Source: Silene conica
Taxonomy: Eukaryota > Streptophyta > Magnoliopsida > Caryophyllales > Caryophyllaceae
Direction: 5' to 3'
Assembly: GCA_029255685.2 (NCBI GenBank)
Contig: CM055311.2
Location: 57,805,048 to 57,869,047, forward strand
DNA: 64,000 bases
Position 1 is the first letter of the stretch; each line of letters begins with the position of its first letter. The notes under the pieces are model-generated. The model saw only the letters and a list, made by a program, of their open reading frames with translations. It was not told the origin of the DNA and searched no databases. A program made the position numbers and the translations under genes. Shown in pieces: positions 13,501-24,578 of the stretch.

Positions 13501-14615
13501 TTTAGTCATGCTAAATGAATCGATTCCTAGGAAAGATATGGATTTGCTCAAGAATATCAGTTGTTTTGAGTTATGTATAGTCTCAAATTATTAGTTTGTA
13601 ATAGCTTGGTTTTGGTTTAATGCAATGCCTACATTTCACCTTAAAAAAAGTGTTGTACTCTTGCTAAACATTGCCGATGTGTTCTATTGTTTGTGTGTGC
13701 TGTTCATCACTGAACAAACTTTTGATCGACCAATTGCTATACAACTACAATGATAGAGTGAGTCATAGCCTCAAAATGATTTGTATATGGAGATACATTA
13801 TTGCATGATACTGTAAATATTAGGTTGAAAAAGTGAGAATGTGGAGAAGGGAACATGCGACTGTAATAGTACCCGCTAGCATTTTTGTTCTTATTTTATG
13901 TTTGTGCTTAATTTTTGTGCCAATTAACTACGTGAAGAACATATAGAAATGGAGATTCGTAAAGAGAAAAATATCAAGTGTATAGCTTCAATGCACTCCA
14001 ATCACTATAGGAAACTCTTCTATTATTCGAACGTTAGTCTGGGGTCTTGTACTAATTCCTCTTACAGTCCTCGCTGATTTCGAAATATTTCTGCAAAGCA
14101 CCTTTCTTTGCAGAGACCTGTCATGGTACTTTTGTTTCTGCGTTTATTATACACTTGCCAATTATTCAAAAGTTTTCTATCATCTTTCGTGAAGATAGAA
14201 CTTTCCATAACATAAATTCTCATTTTCTTTATATGGTCTGTATGTTCAATCATTAGTTTGATCCTTCAATCATTGGTACAGTGTTGCACATTATGTTTAT
14301 TACTTGACACAAAACACACCCATTTTTATTGACTTTATTCCATTGACATTCTAGCCCTCTTACCCAGTGCCACTGCCGTAGTTTTTGACTGTCATTCTTG
14401 CAGGAAATTCTGAGGGTGGCAAGCAAATTTCGGGAGACAAAAGATGGAGCTACAATGTCCATGAGATTGATCAAACTATAATCGAAGAGTTACCACCAGA
14501 TATTCAGGAAGAACTCCGCGGTTGGATGCAGCCTTTGAAGCAGGCTAAACATCATATTTCCGGGAAGGGCAAAAGCATCACTTCCTATTTTTCACTTTCC
14601 AAACCCAAAAATTAG
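1536..14615 (+). CDS. POLH: DNA polymerase eta (translesion synthesis, Y family), 16 exons
   Basis: Predicted exons: 1536-1611, 1934-2054, 2131-2242, 2336-2503, 4515-4679, 4793-4896, 5093-5212, 7676-7799, 8088-8201, 8312-8527, 8939-9044, 11163-11236, 12693-12795, 12964-13061, 13302-13410, 14404-14615. All have GT/AG borders; they total 2022 nt, giving 673 residues, close to my recollection of the Arabidopsis length. The enzyme copies past UV-damaged bases in the nucleus. Visible marks: N-terminal HIDMDCFYVQVE with metal ligand D18; SIDEVYLDL with D120/E121; palm/thumb FTCSAGIAHNKMLAKLASG; little-finger HWLNQL region; and a UBM-type ubiquitin-binding motif near 624-645 (IIEELPPDIQEELR, central LP). 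The tail carries S-I-x-x-F-F-like motifs at 444-449, 505-510, 571-576 and 661-666, candidate PCNA or REV1 contacts. Intron 7 carries a MITE; introns 4 and 11 (about 2 kb each) and 12 (1.46 kb) hold nothing I recognise. No disruption was seen. Confidence 0.95.
6535..7350. mobile_element. Foldback MITE (Mutator-like) in POLH intron 7
   Basis: The ends are inverted: CGCGAAAGTGGTAAATAAA at 6535 and its reverse complement ending at 7350, with imperfect inverted similarity continuing for roughly 130 bp on each side. The element is flanked by an exact 10-bp direct repeat GGTTTTAAAG (6525-6534 and 7351-7360), matching the 9-11 bp duplications of Mutator-like elements. Each arm carries two copies of a phrase like GAAATCAAACCCC next to AACTTTGCT. 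The 550-bp centre has no supported gene. It is intronic, so probably spliced out. Confidence 0.85.
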
Positions 14616-14897
14616 AGAAGGAACTATTAGATCAATATTTCTATGTATAATATCAGACAATTCTTCAACATGATTTGTTGAAAAACTGTAATTTAAGAAT
14701 TAATTATGAGCATCGGGCGATTACTTCCTACTCCAGTTCGTTTGGAAGTTAATGGGTGTATAACTATTATCCTACGGTTGGCAATGAGCAGCACATGGAT
14801 GGGATGAATGCATATCCCTATCCATTTTCTTTTGTATCCCTATATCACACCCTAACCCATATACATGTTTTTTCGGTTCAATAGATTATACATATCA
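14616..14897. other. POLH 3' flank
   Basis: This is presumed 3' untranslated and downstream sequence. It is AT-rich and no gene is seen. It ends where a Helitron-type terminus begins. Confidence 0.5.
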
Positions 14898-15313
14898 CTA
14901 GTTTTAACCCGTGCAAAAATGCACGGATTGTTTATGAAAATTTTAATATTCAACATTTGTTTAGAATAATGCGAATTTAAATCGATATTATTATTTTTAT
15001 TGTTACAAATTAAACACCAGTGCAGATGTAATTTGTTGTTTTTATTTTAAAATATCGATTCGTTTGTCGTTTTTTCAATTAGTTTAATTCGATTATCTTT
15101 GTCCGAGTTAAAAATATATGAGGAGTAACATCGTGCATCCTACATAATTTGTCAATGACTAATTGTAACTCCCAATTTAATACATATACCTAAACAACCA
15201 TAGTAAAAAAAATTGGAATCAAATTTAAATTGAGTCTGCATTAAAAATGAGCATTTGACAACACATATGAAATTTATATGTTATCAGTTATCACCTAAGC
15301 TTCAAAAAACACA
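14898..15313 (-). mobile_element. Helitron 3' terminus, 5' end not located
   Basis: On the minus strand a hairpin CCGTGCA-loop-TGCACGG is followed by GGTTAAAACTAG and a flanking T. This is the hallmark of a Helitron 3' end (short hairpin about 10 nt before CTRR). I could not find the matching TC 5' end. The element may have been truncated or interrupted by the next Helitron, which starts at 15314. Confidence 0.55.
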
Positions 15314-17096
15314 TCCTTTTACTATAAAAGGGATAGAATTTCGAGAGTTCTGATTTGTTGTTTAATTTAAGAGGGAAAAAAGTCATTTTTTGAGATTGGC
15401 CCACCACTAACTTGGCTCATATTTATTCCACTCGATTTTGTAAAATGATTTTATTAAATACTAGTTTTATGCCCGTACAAAAAATGTACGGAAATATTTT
15501 TACATATTTATGTATTATTTTTTAGTAGTAGATATAAATTCAAATTTTTTGCTATAAAACTTCAAATCTATGCTAACAATGTATACATATAATCTATTAA
15601 TTGATTTTTATGTCTCTTATTAGTTTGCATTAGGCCCAATTCACGATGGTCAGTTGTTAATCTCTAGATAAAAAGTAATGTATAAACAAATTAAAGTGAA
15701 GAATTCTATGTTCATTTGATAAACTGTACCTCTGTCTAACATCACTCCAACTCACGACTCTGCCTTTTATCACTATCAAATCCTCCCCGCCATTTTTTCT
15801 CTAATGTAACTTACCTTGTTGCCTCCCTAAAATCTATTCGATGTTTCCTCCATCAGTCACCTTTAACATTAGAATCAAATAAATTATCTCCTTAATGTTT
15901 TTACAACATCAATATTCTTTGAATGAATACTTGCATTGCTCATTTAATCGTTATAATGCTCACCATAGGAGAAATAATCAAATGAAAAATTTAATTTTTT
16001 TTCCGTATTATATACGATTGTTATTTCGGTTATTTGTTGTTGCATTTTTTTATAATTTTTTTTGTTTTCATTATTTCTATATTAGTATGCATTTTTTTCT
16101 TTTTTTTTCTCATTAAGTTTGATATAAATTATGTATGTTCAAAATATACTACCTTTAAAAAAATTTGCTAAGTTTTTTTAACTCTCTTTTCAGAATTTTT
16201 ATTTGTGTATCTTTGTTGTAGATTTAAATTTGTAATTTAAAAAATTGGTAACTTTTCAATCTGACATTATTTTTCTCATAGAGTACTTTTTTTCTCTAAT
16301 TTTTATAAAAGTTAATATTTGAAGAAATTATACGATGAATAATACTCTCTACATGACGAATAAATGAATAATAGTAGCAATATCTCAATGTATTATATCT
16401 AGGCTATTTATTTGTTCGTTTCTTTGAAATAAAAGTTAATTAAATCTAATTATTTTTGAAAACTAATTAATTTTCGTGATTTTTGAGTTTACTAAATTAA
16501 AAAAAGAATAAATTATTGAATTAATAGAATAATAGAGAAAATAGAAAAGAAGTAACAATTAACTACATTAACAAAAAATAACTTCTTTCTTAAAACTCAA
16601 AAACCAATAAGAATGCTTAAAAATCTAATCCTTTTATAGTATAAAGATGTTTACCTTCTATTTATAATGAGTTGTAAAATGTATTTTCATAGGTATAAGA
16701 CTCATAAGCGACTCCCAATAAATTAGGAAAGTCGAAAAAAAATGAAAGTAATATTTGTTAAAATAATATATATACTTCTAATGTTAAGACAATTATGCTT
16801 AAAACTAATATCTGAAGAAGCATATAAGTATGAGTAGTTAGAAAATTGATTTGCAACAATAACAAGTTTTCAGCTAATATGACATCGAACGTAGTTTCAA
16901 AAAAATTTCAAGTATTTGTAGCATAGTTTGCATCGAATGGTAGTTATTAATAAATTAAATTATTTGTACGTCAAATCTCGAGTGGCAGACTATTTATATT
17001 ATCATGATATTTAACATTAATCATTTATGTCTCTTATAATAATAGTATATATGTTCATATGTGACCGTGCAATTTTTTGCACAAGTTTAAAACTAG
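15314..17096 (+). mobile_element. Non-autonomous Helitron (outer), interrupted by another Helitron
   Basis: The 5' end TCCTTTTACTATAAAAGG follows an A at 15313. The 3' end is a hairpin GTGCAA-TTTT-TTGCAC, then AAGTTTAAAACTAG and a flanking T at 17097. Insertion between A and T and a CTAG terminus fit Helitrons. The element is about 0.6 kb once the nested element at 15461-16647 is removed. No Rep/helicase coding is seen, so mobility would depend on another element. Confidence 0.62.
15461..16647 (-). mobile_element. Non-autonomous Helitron (inner)
   Basis: Read on the minus strand, it starts TCTTTATACTATAAAAGG (5' end at 16647). It ends with hairpin CCGTACA-loop-TGTACGG, then GCATAAAACTAG (3' end at 15461). 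The flanks are A at 15460 and T at 16648. The 1187-bp interior is very AT-rich and has no supported gene. It lies inside the plus-strand Helitron, so it inserted later. Confidence 0.65.
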
Positions 17097-18145
17097 TACT
17101 AACCTTAATCCTCTACAGCCACAGTACATTGCTATTTTGTTACTCGTTGTTTTTGTAACTTGATATTACTTTCGAATCAATACTCGATATTATTTACACA
17201 ATCTTCTTTGTACCCTCTCTATGCCTTCCATTTTGAGATGACTTTCAAGTTAATCTAATTATTTTTTATTATTGTTCTTAATTTACTACACATCTACTAT
17301 TTGCCTCAAATATGTTACTTTGCATCATGTTGAACATATTTGATTGTCAAAGATTCATCTAAGTATATAAACTAATATCTATGCAACTTTTAAATTGGGA
17401 CGTGCTTTTTCACATACGGATTTTAGTCTTTCACATACGATTTTTACCACACTGCCCTTGTCATTTCTTTTATCATTCATTCAATTGATTTTTTTCTCTC
17501 TCCCTTCATCTCCTTAAACACCAATCAACCAACTACCCGGTTTACCGCACCAAGTAATAATTAATTAATTAAATAAAATCAAAATCATTAATCAAAGAAT
17601 ACAAAAAAAAGAAAATTTTAAAAAAGAAAAATGAAAATTGAAAAAAGAGAAATAAAAACAGAAACAAAAACTTAAAACTAAAAAACAAAAAAACTAAAAA
17701 AACACGTAATTTAAAAAAAAGAAAAGGAAAAAAGGAAAAAAGAAGAAGAAAAAGAAAGGAGTGAGAAATTGAACAACAACAAGCAACAACAACGCCGCCG
17801 CACACAAACAATGTCGGAATTCAGAAGTCGGAACATCCAACGGATGCTGACAATCCAGAAATCCAATAGATAACAGACAACTCAGAATTTCGATACCGAC
17901 AACCCAGAGACGCCAACCACCGTGCACCGTCAGCCGTCAGCCAGCGTGTCATCCACTACCCACAAACCGTAATTAACATTGACTATGTAATTAATTTCAG
18001 TAAATATAAACTTAATAATTTTAATTAAACGTATTAATAATCGTTAATAAAACAACATTACTTTAAAAATAAGAGAATTGTAATCCGTTGTTTAAGTTTT
18101 TAGAGTAATTAAATTCATTTTGTTGGGTAAATATGCATATATGAA
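17097..18145. other. Intergenic AT-rich DNA
   Basis: No gene is recognised. Between 17580 and 17770 the plus strand is an A-rich purine run (T/C-rich on the minus strand) that yields only low-complexity open frames. Nothing else can be supported. Confidence 0.45.
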
Positions 18146-18277
18146 AGTTGTTTTGTTTATGTTTTTTTTTGGTGAACCAGACGTGGGAACTAAGCCCAGA
18201 AAAAAGCTACGAAAAAACAGAAAAGACGGAACACACTAAACGAAAAACAAAAAGAAAAACAAACAAACACACAGAGA

Positions 18278-21200
18278 CTAAAAACCAAGCGCAGAACGTT
18301 GCGGAGCTGGATCCGGTGGGACCGATCGGGGCCAAGCAACCCCTCTGGCATCTGAAACAATGAGTCGTTTGAGAGGATTAGGAATCTGTTCTGGCTCCAA
18401 AATACGAAGGCTCTCGTCAAGTTGAACACCCATGTTAGCTAGCCAATCCGCACAAGAGTTTGCTTCGCGGTAAACATGAACCAACTCAGCCTGCCACTCC
18501 GTATCATAGTATAGAGAACGACAAATTTGGATTAGATGGGAATTTGCTGTAGGGAATAATTCCTTCTCTAAATCCTTCATAAATCCTTCCACTACCTTTG
18601 AGTCCGTCTGAATAATGATGCAGGGAAACTTTCTCTCTATAGCAACCAAAAGGCCCCTCCGAAGTGCCATTAGCTCAGCTCTAGTAACAGTGGCCACTCC
18701 TAATCTTTCAGCGAAAGCCACAATCTCCTTTCCCGAACTGTCTCTGAAAATCCCTCCTGCTCCAGCTACCCCCGGGTTCCCTTTTGAGGCTCCGTCTACA
18801 TTTAGCATGACCCAATCCACCGGCGGTGCACACCACCTTATATTTATCTCCGTGCGGCGAGAAGTCGTACCAAGAGTAATCAAGTCTCTGGTATCTTTCG
18901 CCTCTAGAACTTCACGAATACGATCCGTGAGAGTAGAAAAAACATTTGCAGGGATAGCCTCTTCTCGGTTAAAAACCCTACAATTCCTCCATCGCCAAAT
19001 CCACCAAACAGTCACAGCAAACGTAGTAGCCCAATGTTCCTCTCTACCTCGGCCCCTCTTGGATAGATTCAGAATAACCCACTCCTTGATATTCTGGGTT
19101 GATGCGAACCCATCCGAGCTAGCTAGCGGAAAGTGATCCCAAACGGTACGAGCCTTGGGGCAGTCACGCAGAAGGTGAAGCGCCGATTCCTCAGCTCCCG
19201 GACATACCGCACAACAAGGGTCTTCAGTAAAACCCCTCCTAGCACGATTCACATTAGACATAATCCTGTCATGCATGACAAGCCACAGAAACAATCTCAT
19301 CCTCTGAGGGGCCCAAGTATTCCAAGGAAGTTTCCAATACGAGCTTGAGTCCTGACTTGGCATCTTACGAATCAGTCGAATAGCAGACTTCACTGAAAAA
19401 TATCCCGAGGAGGTCTCAGCCCAGTAAAATTTATCAGGATTATTTTCTCCCGGTGCAACTACAAAGGAAGCAATGGTCTGAAGGATATCCGTGGGTAAAA
19501 TATCCGCAAACAATTCCCACTTCCAACCTATATCATTATCCCAGAAATCCTCAACTTTCATGTCTTGAAATTGCTCAGGGATTTCAAATTCAGAATAAAC
19601 TTCCAGGGGTCTTTCAGTAGCCCATTTGTGCTTCCAGAAAAGAGTCGAGGAGCCATTACCTATGGTTGACCCGAGACCTTGTTTCAGCACCGCCGAAGCC
19701 TCCACAATTCCTCTCCAAACATTCGAGCAATCCTGCCTAGCTTCAAACATGTCCATGTCACACCGACCCTTCGCGTACTTATGTCTTAAAACTCGAGCCC
19801 ATAAAGAATTCGGATCCTTGAGAATGCGCCACCCTAATTTTTCCATGAAAGCTCCATTTACTTGACGCATGGAGCGAATTCCTAAACCCCCATCCTCCTT
19901 CTCGTTTGTTACCATATCCCAAGATACCAGACTAATACCCCGAGAGTCACTATCACCTCCCCATAAAAAACGTCGCGATTTCTTATCCAGTTCGTCACAT
20001 ACACCTCGCGGAAGCGAGGCGGTCTGCATAGCATAAGAAGGCACCGCATTAAGTGTCGATTGGATAAGTGTCGCACGTCCCGCCATTGACAAACCTCTCG
20101 ACTTCCACCCCGAGAGACGTTTGTCTACACGCTGGATGACATACTCAAATGTCTCTTTTGTTACTCTTCCATGAATAGATGGCATACCCAGATACGTACC
20201 CAAATTGTCCGTACTTTCGAAGCCCAAACCATTGCTGACAACCTCTCGAACCTCGATATTTGTATTGGGAGAGAAATAAATCTTGGATTTAGCACGTGAA
20301 ACCCGTAATCCCGACGCCGCGCAGAACCGATCTAAGGCCTCATTAATGACAGTTCCTTGTTTCTCTGTAGCTTCAGCAAATAAAATTATATCATCCGCGA
20401 AGAGGAGGTGGGTAAGGATGGGTCCTCCTCTACACGTCGGAAAACCTTTCCAATTACCATTGAGATGTTCATGAACAATAATTTGACTCAATTTCTCCAT
20501 ACATATTGTAAATAAATACGGAGATAGGGGATCGCCTTGTCTTATGCCTCTCGTAGGAGCAAAGAATTCTGTAGTCTCACCATTCCAGAGCACATTTAAA
20601 GTTACTGAGTGTATGAGTTTCATGATGATCCGAATCAACTTTAAAGGCAGCCCCATATCAATGAGACAGTGGTGCACAAAAGGCCATTCAATTTTATCAT
20701 AGGCCTTTTCTAAATCCAGTTTGAGGACCATAAAACCGTTGCACCCTTTCTTTTTCCTCATGGAGTGAAGAGCCTCTTGAACCAGTATAATGTTATCAGT
20801 AATATGTCTTTGAGGGACAAAACTAGTTTGGACCGGGTTAATAAGAATGGGAAGGATAGGCTTCAACCGGTTAACAATCATTTTCATAATTAATTTGTAA
20901 ATAACATTGCAAAGACCAATAGGGCGAAATTGAGTTACCCGTTGTGGATTGTCAACCTTAGGTATAAGAGCCAAGAAAGCTTCCCCGAGTTGAGCTGGGA
21001 TCACCTCGTCATTAAGGACCCCAAGAATCAGTCTTTCAACACTAGGCCTGACTGTTTCCCATTGAGATTGGTAGAATAATGCTTGATAACCATCAGGTCC
21101 CGGGGCTTTGAACGGAGACATTTGTTTCAAGGCACAGTAAATGTCGGAGCTAGAGAAATCCCGATTCAGTAGACGATTTTCATTATTTGAGAGCGCCGGG

Positions 21201-22771
21201 TAGAAATTGGTAAGGACCCCATCAATACGGCATTCAACGTTATCACCAGCAAATAATGATTTATAAAAATTAATAACCAGAGCCTTCACCTCCTTTTCCT
21301 CCCAAAGCCAAACGCCCGAGTCATCTTGCAACCCCTCGATCCGATTTTGTTTCCGCCGAATGATGGTGCTTAGGTGGAAAAATCGAGTATTACGATCACC
21401 GTCACAAATGCGCTCCATTCTTGATTTTTGAAACCAAAACAATTCTTCATCACGTAAAACCTGATTTAACTCGGCCTTCAATTTTAATTCAAGACGGAAC
21501 AGGTGGTACCGGGCAGAATTCGAAAGTAATTTCTGGACACCAAGAATCCGTTTTTCTAACTCCGATTTACGCACGAAGATGTTCACTTCTCGGTTCCATA
21601 ATTTCAACTTGTCTGTGAAAGTATGTACGAAGGGGATTAAAGGCTCTTCGTTTTTCCAATTCGTATTCACAAAATCCTCAAATTTGTCATGCGCAATCCA
21701 AGAGGCCTGAAAGCGAAAAGGTCGGAGGATGCCCGGAATAGGGGCGAAGCCATTCGTGCTAATAAGAATTGGGCAATGATCCGATTGGTTCTGCAAGAGG
21801 TGTCTCAGCGATCCTTCTTCGAACATAAGTCTCCAATCAGCATTACAAATCGCTCGGTCCAGACGGGCCCATTGTCGAGTGTCGACAGAATGTCCCCGAG
21901 CCCACGTAAATTCCGGTCCCGAGTAATCTATGTCAACCCAATTATTTCGTTCTATCCACGAGTTGAACTTATTACATCTCCTACGCATCCCATCACTTTG
22001 TCCATTCCGTTCTGAGAGATATCTAGTATCGTTAAAATCTCCCATTGCTAACCAAGGTTTATTGTGTGACCGAGCAAATTGCTCCAAATCGCTCCACAAA
22101 TCTTCACGTTTAGTCGCGTCCGGGCTCGCATAAACGGCAGAAAAATACCAAGGCAACTCCCCTGTACGCGAAATTTCGACTGTTATATGCTGTGAATTAT
22201 GAATAATTGGGCTCACAGTAACTTTATTCATCCTCCAAAACAACCAAATCTCGCCACTAAAACCTTCCGCTTCAACCCTTGTTTTTCCATCAAAATTAAT
22301 CCGATCACAAATACGTTGGGCTGTCTCACCACTTATACGGGTTTCAACTAAGGCTAGCACTTGTGGTCTGTTAACCCGTATCAATTCTTTTAGCATAGAC
22401 ATAAAATTAGGACTTCCAGCTCCTTGTACATTCCAAGTCATAAGACTCAAAGGCGGGCAGCTAGTTAAACGATTAGGATAACGATCCATTAAACTTTGAG
22501 GTCGGGTAGGTAGCGAGGACACAAAGGCCTCAGAGATTCTCGACAGAGCAAGCATCACCATTGGTGACACTTTCACCTCCAGGAATAGGTCTGGTGAGAT
22601 CGTCATTGGCGGGAGAAACACATTGATCTCGAGTTCCAACGTGTGCACAAGCGGTAGAGCTGTTGCCATGTCCGGGCCCCTCATTGGTAATATCAAACAG
22701 GGGAATTGAGATGGGGGTACGGTGGAGTGCCGAGTTATCGGGATCCGGAGCGGGTCGAATGGGTGCGACAT
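18278..22771 (-). CDS. LINE-A ORF2: endonuclease / reverse transcriptase / RNase H
   Basis: The 1497-residue polyprotein performs target-primed reverse transcription. Domains in order: an APE-type endonuclease (about 110-340) with LMTWNVQGAG, VETR, GDFND near 244 and SDHCPI near 331; a reverse transcriptase with RPIGLCNVIYK, the KLDLEKAYDKIEW block, RQGDPLSPYLF and the catalytic LLFADDIILF near 794; a zf-RVT zinc domain near 1160-1215 (CCAVC...HLLRDC); and a C-terminal RNase H near 1320-1440 with LNVDGASKGNPG, RAELMAL, IQTDSK and NSCADWLAN. All key acidic residues I would look for are present. The first roughly 100 residues match no domain, so the true start could lie downstream of this ATG. 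The frame is complete, so the enzyme may be functional. Confidence 0.95.
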   Translation of the reverse strand: MSHPFDPLRIPITRHSTVPPSQFPCLILPMRGPDMATALPLVHTLELEINVFLPPMTISPDLFLEVKVSPMVMLALSRISEAFVSSLPTRPQSLMDRYPNRLTSCPPLSLMTWNVQGAGSPNFMSMLKELIRVNRPQVLALVETRISGETAQRICDRINFDGKTRVEAEGFSGEIWLFWRMNKVTVSPIIHNSQHITVEISRTGELPWYFSAVYASPDATKREDLWSDLEQFARSHNKPWLAMGDFNDTRYLSERNGQSDGMRRRCNKFNSWIERNNWVDIDYSGPEFTWARGHSVDTRQWARLDRAICNADWRLMFEEGSLRHLLQNQSDHCPILISTNGFAPIPGILRPFRFQASWIAHDKFEDFVNTNWKNEEPLIPFVHTFTDKLKLWNREVNIFVRKSELEKRILGVQKLLSNSARYHLFRLELKLKAELNQVLRDEELFWFQKSRMERICDGDRNTRFFHLSTIIRRKQNRIEGLQDDSGVWLWEEKEVKALVINFYKSLFAGDNVECRIDGVLTNFYPALSNNENRLLNRDFSSSDIYCALKQMSPFKAPGPDGYQALFYQSQWETVRPSVERLILGVLNDEVIPAQLGEAFLALIPKVDNPQRVTQFRPIGLCNVIYKLIMKMIVNRLKPILPILINPVQTSFVPQRHITDNIILVQEALHSMRKKKGCNGFMVLKLDLEKAYDKIEWPFVHHCLIDMGLPLKLIRIIMKLIHSVTLNVLWNGETTEFFAPTRGIRQGDPLSPYLFTICMEKLSQIIVHEHLNGNWKGFPTCRGGPILTHLLFADDIILFAEATEKQGTVINEALDRFCAASGLRVSRAKSKIYFSPNTNIEVREVVSNGLGFESTDNLGTYLGMPSIHGRVTKETFEYVIQRVDKRLSGWKSRGLSMAGRATLIQSTLNAVPSYAMQTASLPRGVCDELDKKSRRFLWGGDSDSRGISLVSWDMVTNEKEDGGLGIRSMRQVNGAFMEKLGWRILKDPNSLWARVLRHKYAKGRCDMDMFEARQDCSNVWRGIVEASAVLKQGLGSTIGNGSSTLFWKHKWATERPLEVYSEFEIPEQFQDMKVEDFWDNDIGWKWELFADILPTDILQTIASFVVAPGENNPDKFYWAETSSGYFSVKSAIRLIRKMPSQDSSSYWKLPWNTWAPQRMRLFLWLVMHDRIMSNVNRARRGFTEDPCCAVCPGAEESALHLLRDCPKARTVWDHFPLASSDGFASTQNIKEWVILNLSKRGRGREEHWATTFAVTVWWIWRWRNCRVFNREEAIPANVFSTLTDRIREVLEAKDTRDLITLGTTSRRTEINIRWCAPPVDWVMLNVDGASKGNPGVAGAGGIFRDSSGKEIVAFAERLGVATVTRAELMALRRGLLVAIERKFPCIIIQTDSKVVEGFMKDLEKELFPTANSHLIQICRSLYYDTEWQAELVHVYREANSCADWLANMGVQLDESLRILEPEQIPNPLKRLIVSDARGVAWPRSVPPDPAPQRSALGF

Positions 22772-22850
22772 AGGACTGTTCGTGATGCAGGGACGGTCGA
22801 CTTTTACGAACAGCTTCGTTCGAATTTTTGGTAACAGAGTACGGGTTTCT

Positions 22851-24578
22851 TCAAGTGATTTTTAGTGGATTGCGGTATGAATGAATTCTATGGGAATTTG
22901 TGTGGCTATAAGAAGGCTTAGAATTTGTATTATGGTAGGATTTACAATTTTCCTTATTGTTATTTTGATTTAGATTCTCATTATCTTTTCCAAAAAGATT
23001 AGGAAAACTATTATTTGGAATTTGGAAAGAAGTAGGAATAGGAGATATGGTAGGATTCTCAGAATTACCAGTAGGAGTCGACATCTTGGGTATTTCCTTG
23101 TTCGAGTATTTCGCAAAACTTCGAGCGAAAGTCGAAGATCCGACTTGGTAAGCGGGTGCTGGGCTTTGATGACCACTGTTTGGATTGGGTCTAATCTCTG
23201 GTGTCCGGCCCAACTCACTCGAATCGTTTCTCGTTTCGAGTGGATTAGCAGTAGTCACAGGTATATCGACCAGTCCGCTACTTTCGCCTTTTTCCTCTGT
23301 TCCCTCGGTATCCATCAGAGCAGCAAACCGAGATCCACCGCCTTCACCCTTGTTTTCCTTTTTTTGTCCAGGGCCTTTTTCACTCGCAGGGGCGTTAGTC
23401 CTAGCTTGTTCGGAGTTGGATAGTCTCCTTCGATTTGGTTTTTTAACATGCATCCAATCCCCAAAGTTGGACTCAACCTCGTTGTTACGAGCTTCCCGTG
23501 TATTTGACAGTGGTTGTCGAGTAGGAATGCTAGACTCGTTCATGGCTGCTACTTGTGGAATCGGAAACGAAGGGCAAACGGAATCGATGTGTCCTAGTTT
23601 CCCGCATTTATAGCATATTTGGCGAAGCCCTTCATATTGTATGATCCAGACTTTACCATTGGGACGAAACTTAGAGAGGAGGGGCTTTGTGAGGTCAACT
23701 TCAATGCTCATGCGAATGAATTGCCCTCTCTCTGCATTGATAGTCGGCCTATCAATTCGCACAACGCATCCAACCTTACTCCCTATCTTTCGGAGAATAT
23801 CTTCGTGATAATATTCCACCGATAGTCTAGGAATCCGAATCCAAGTCGTGAGAAACCGTATAGGTTCATCCGTCCCAACAAAATTTGGTACCCATTTGCG
23901 AATCGTGAGATAATGGTCCCCTATCATCCAGGGTCCTCCCGATAACACGAATTCATAATCAGCTTTATTGGTGAATCGAATGACGTAGTAACCACAGCCT
24001 ACATCAGTAAAGGTGATATCCCCTTTTGTAGCCCATTTACGCTTAAGTTGTCGAACGAGCGAGTAATGGCCAATGGTTTTGTCAAACATTTTAATTATCA
24101 AGGAATTTCGCCAATTATTGCGAATTGCCATTTTTTCACGCTTCGTTAATAGAATGGTAGGGCATAGAGGGTCATTACATGTGTCTGGATCCTCAACGTC
24201 ATCATCAGAACTATCCTCATACATTTCATTGTCAACGATGTTGAAGTCAGTATTAGGGTTTAGAGAGAATGAAGGTCCCATACCTCTATTCAGAGAATCT
24301 TTGTATGAAATTACCGGAGGCGGCAGGGGATCGACCTGGTCATTCTGAAAAGCGAGGGTCGCATCTACCTTCGAAAGTCCATCGGTATCCGTCAGAGGTC
24401 CCTGCGGTGAAGGCACTGCCGAATTCACTGGGAACGTGCTAGGAACAACAGAGCAATCTACCTCCATTGAGGCAGATGGGGTTCCTTCATCGTAGAATTG
24501 ATTCATCTTACATTTTTTGATCGATCTCTCGGATTTGTCATTGCTCGCGGCATTGTTAGGGCTAGGGTTTTTCTCCAT
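22851..24578 (-). CDS. LINE-A ORF1: DUF4283 / zinc-knuckle RNA-binding protein
   Basis: This 575-residue protein has an acidic N-terminal section and a DUF4283-type region at about 150-290 (IRNNWRNSLIIKMF, GGPWMIGDHYLTIRKW, TTWIRIPRL). A CX2CX4HX4C zinc knuckle (CYKCGKLGHIDSVC) lies near 326, followed by a long polar tail. Proteins of this kind coat LINE RNA and act as its nucleic-acid chaperone. It starts only about 20 nt from the 5' end of the element, which implies translation from a very short leader. No frameshift or stop is seen. Confidence 0.93.
   Translation of the reverse strand: MEKNPSPNNAASNDKSERSIKKCKMNQFYDEGTPSASMEVDCSVVPSTFPVNSAVPSPQGPLTDTDGLSKVDATLAFQNDQVDPLPPPVISYKDSLNRGMGPSFSLNPNTDFNIVDNEMYEDSSDDDVEDPDTCNDPLCPTILLTKREKMAIRNNWRNSLIIKMFDKTIGHYSLVRQLKRKWATKGDITFTDVGCGYYVIRFTNKADYEFVLSGGPWMIGDHYLTIRKWVPNFVGTDEPIRFLTTWIRIPRLSVEYYHEDILRKIGSKVGCVVRIDRPTINAERGQFIRMSIEVDLTKPLLSKFRPNGKVWIIQYEGLRQICYKCGKLGHIDSVCPSFPIPQVAAMNESSIPTRQPLSNTREARNNEVESNFGDWMHVKKPNRRRLSNSEQARTNAPASEKGPGQKKENKGEGGGSRFAALMDTEGTEEKGESSGLVDIPVTTANPLETRNDSSELGRTPEIRPNPNSGHQSPAPAYQVGSSTFARSFAKYSNKEIPKMSTPTGNSENPTISPIPTSFQIPNNSFPNLFGKDNENLNQNNNKENCKSYHNTNSKPSYSHTNSHRIHSYRNPLKIT

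Noticed and set aside
17569..17927. Minus-strand frames rich in F and L that look like membrane proteins
   Set aside because: Low-complexity A-rich plus strand read backwards; no start context or homology.
18615..19136. Plus-strand open frame of 173 codons
   Set aside because: Antisense shadow of LINE-A ORF2 RNase H and zinc region; no recognisable domain.
23022..23613. Plus-strand open frames of 133 and 142 codons
   Set aside because: Antisense to LINE-A ORF1; composition follows the opposite frame.
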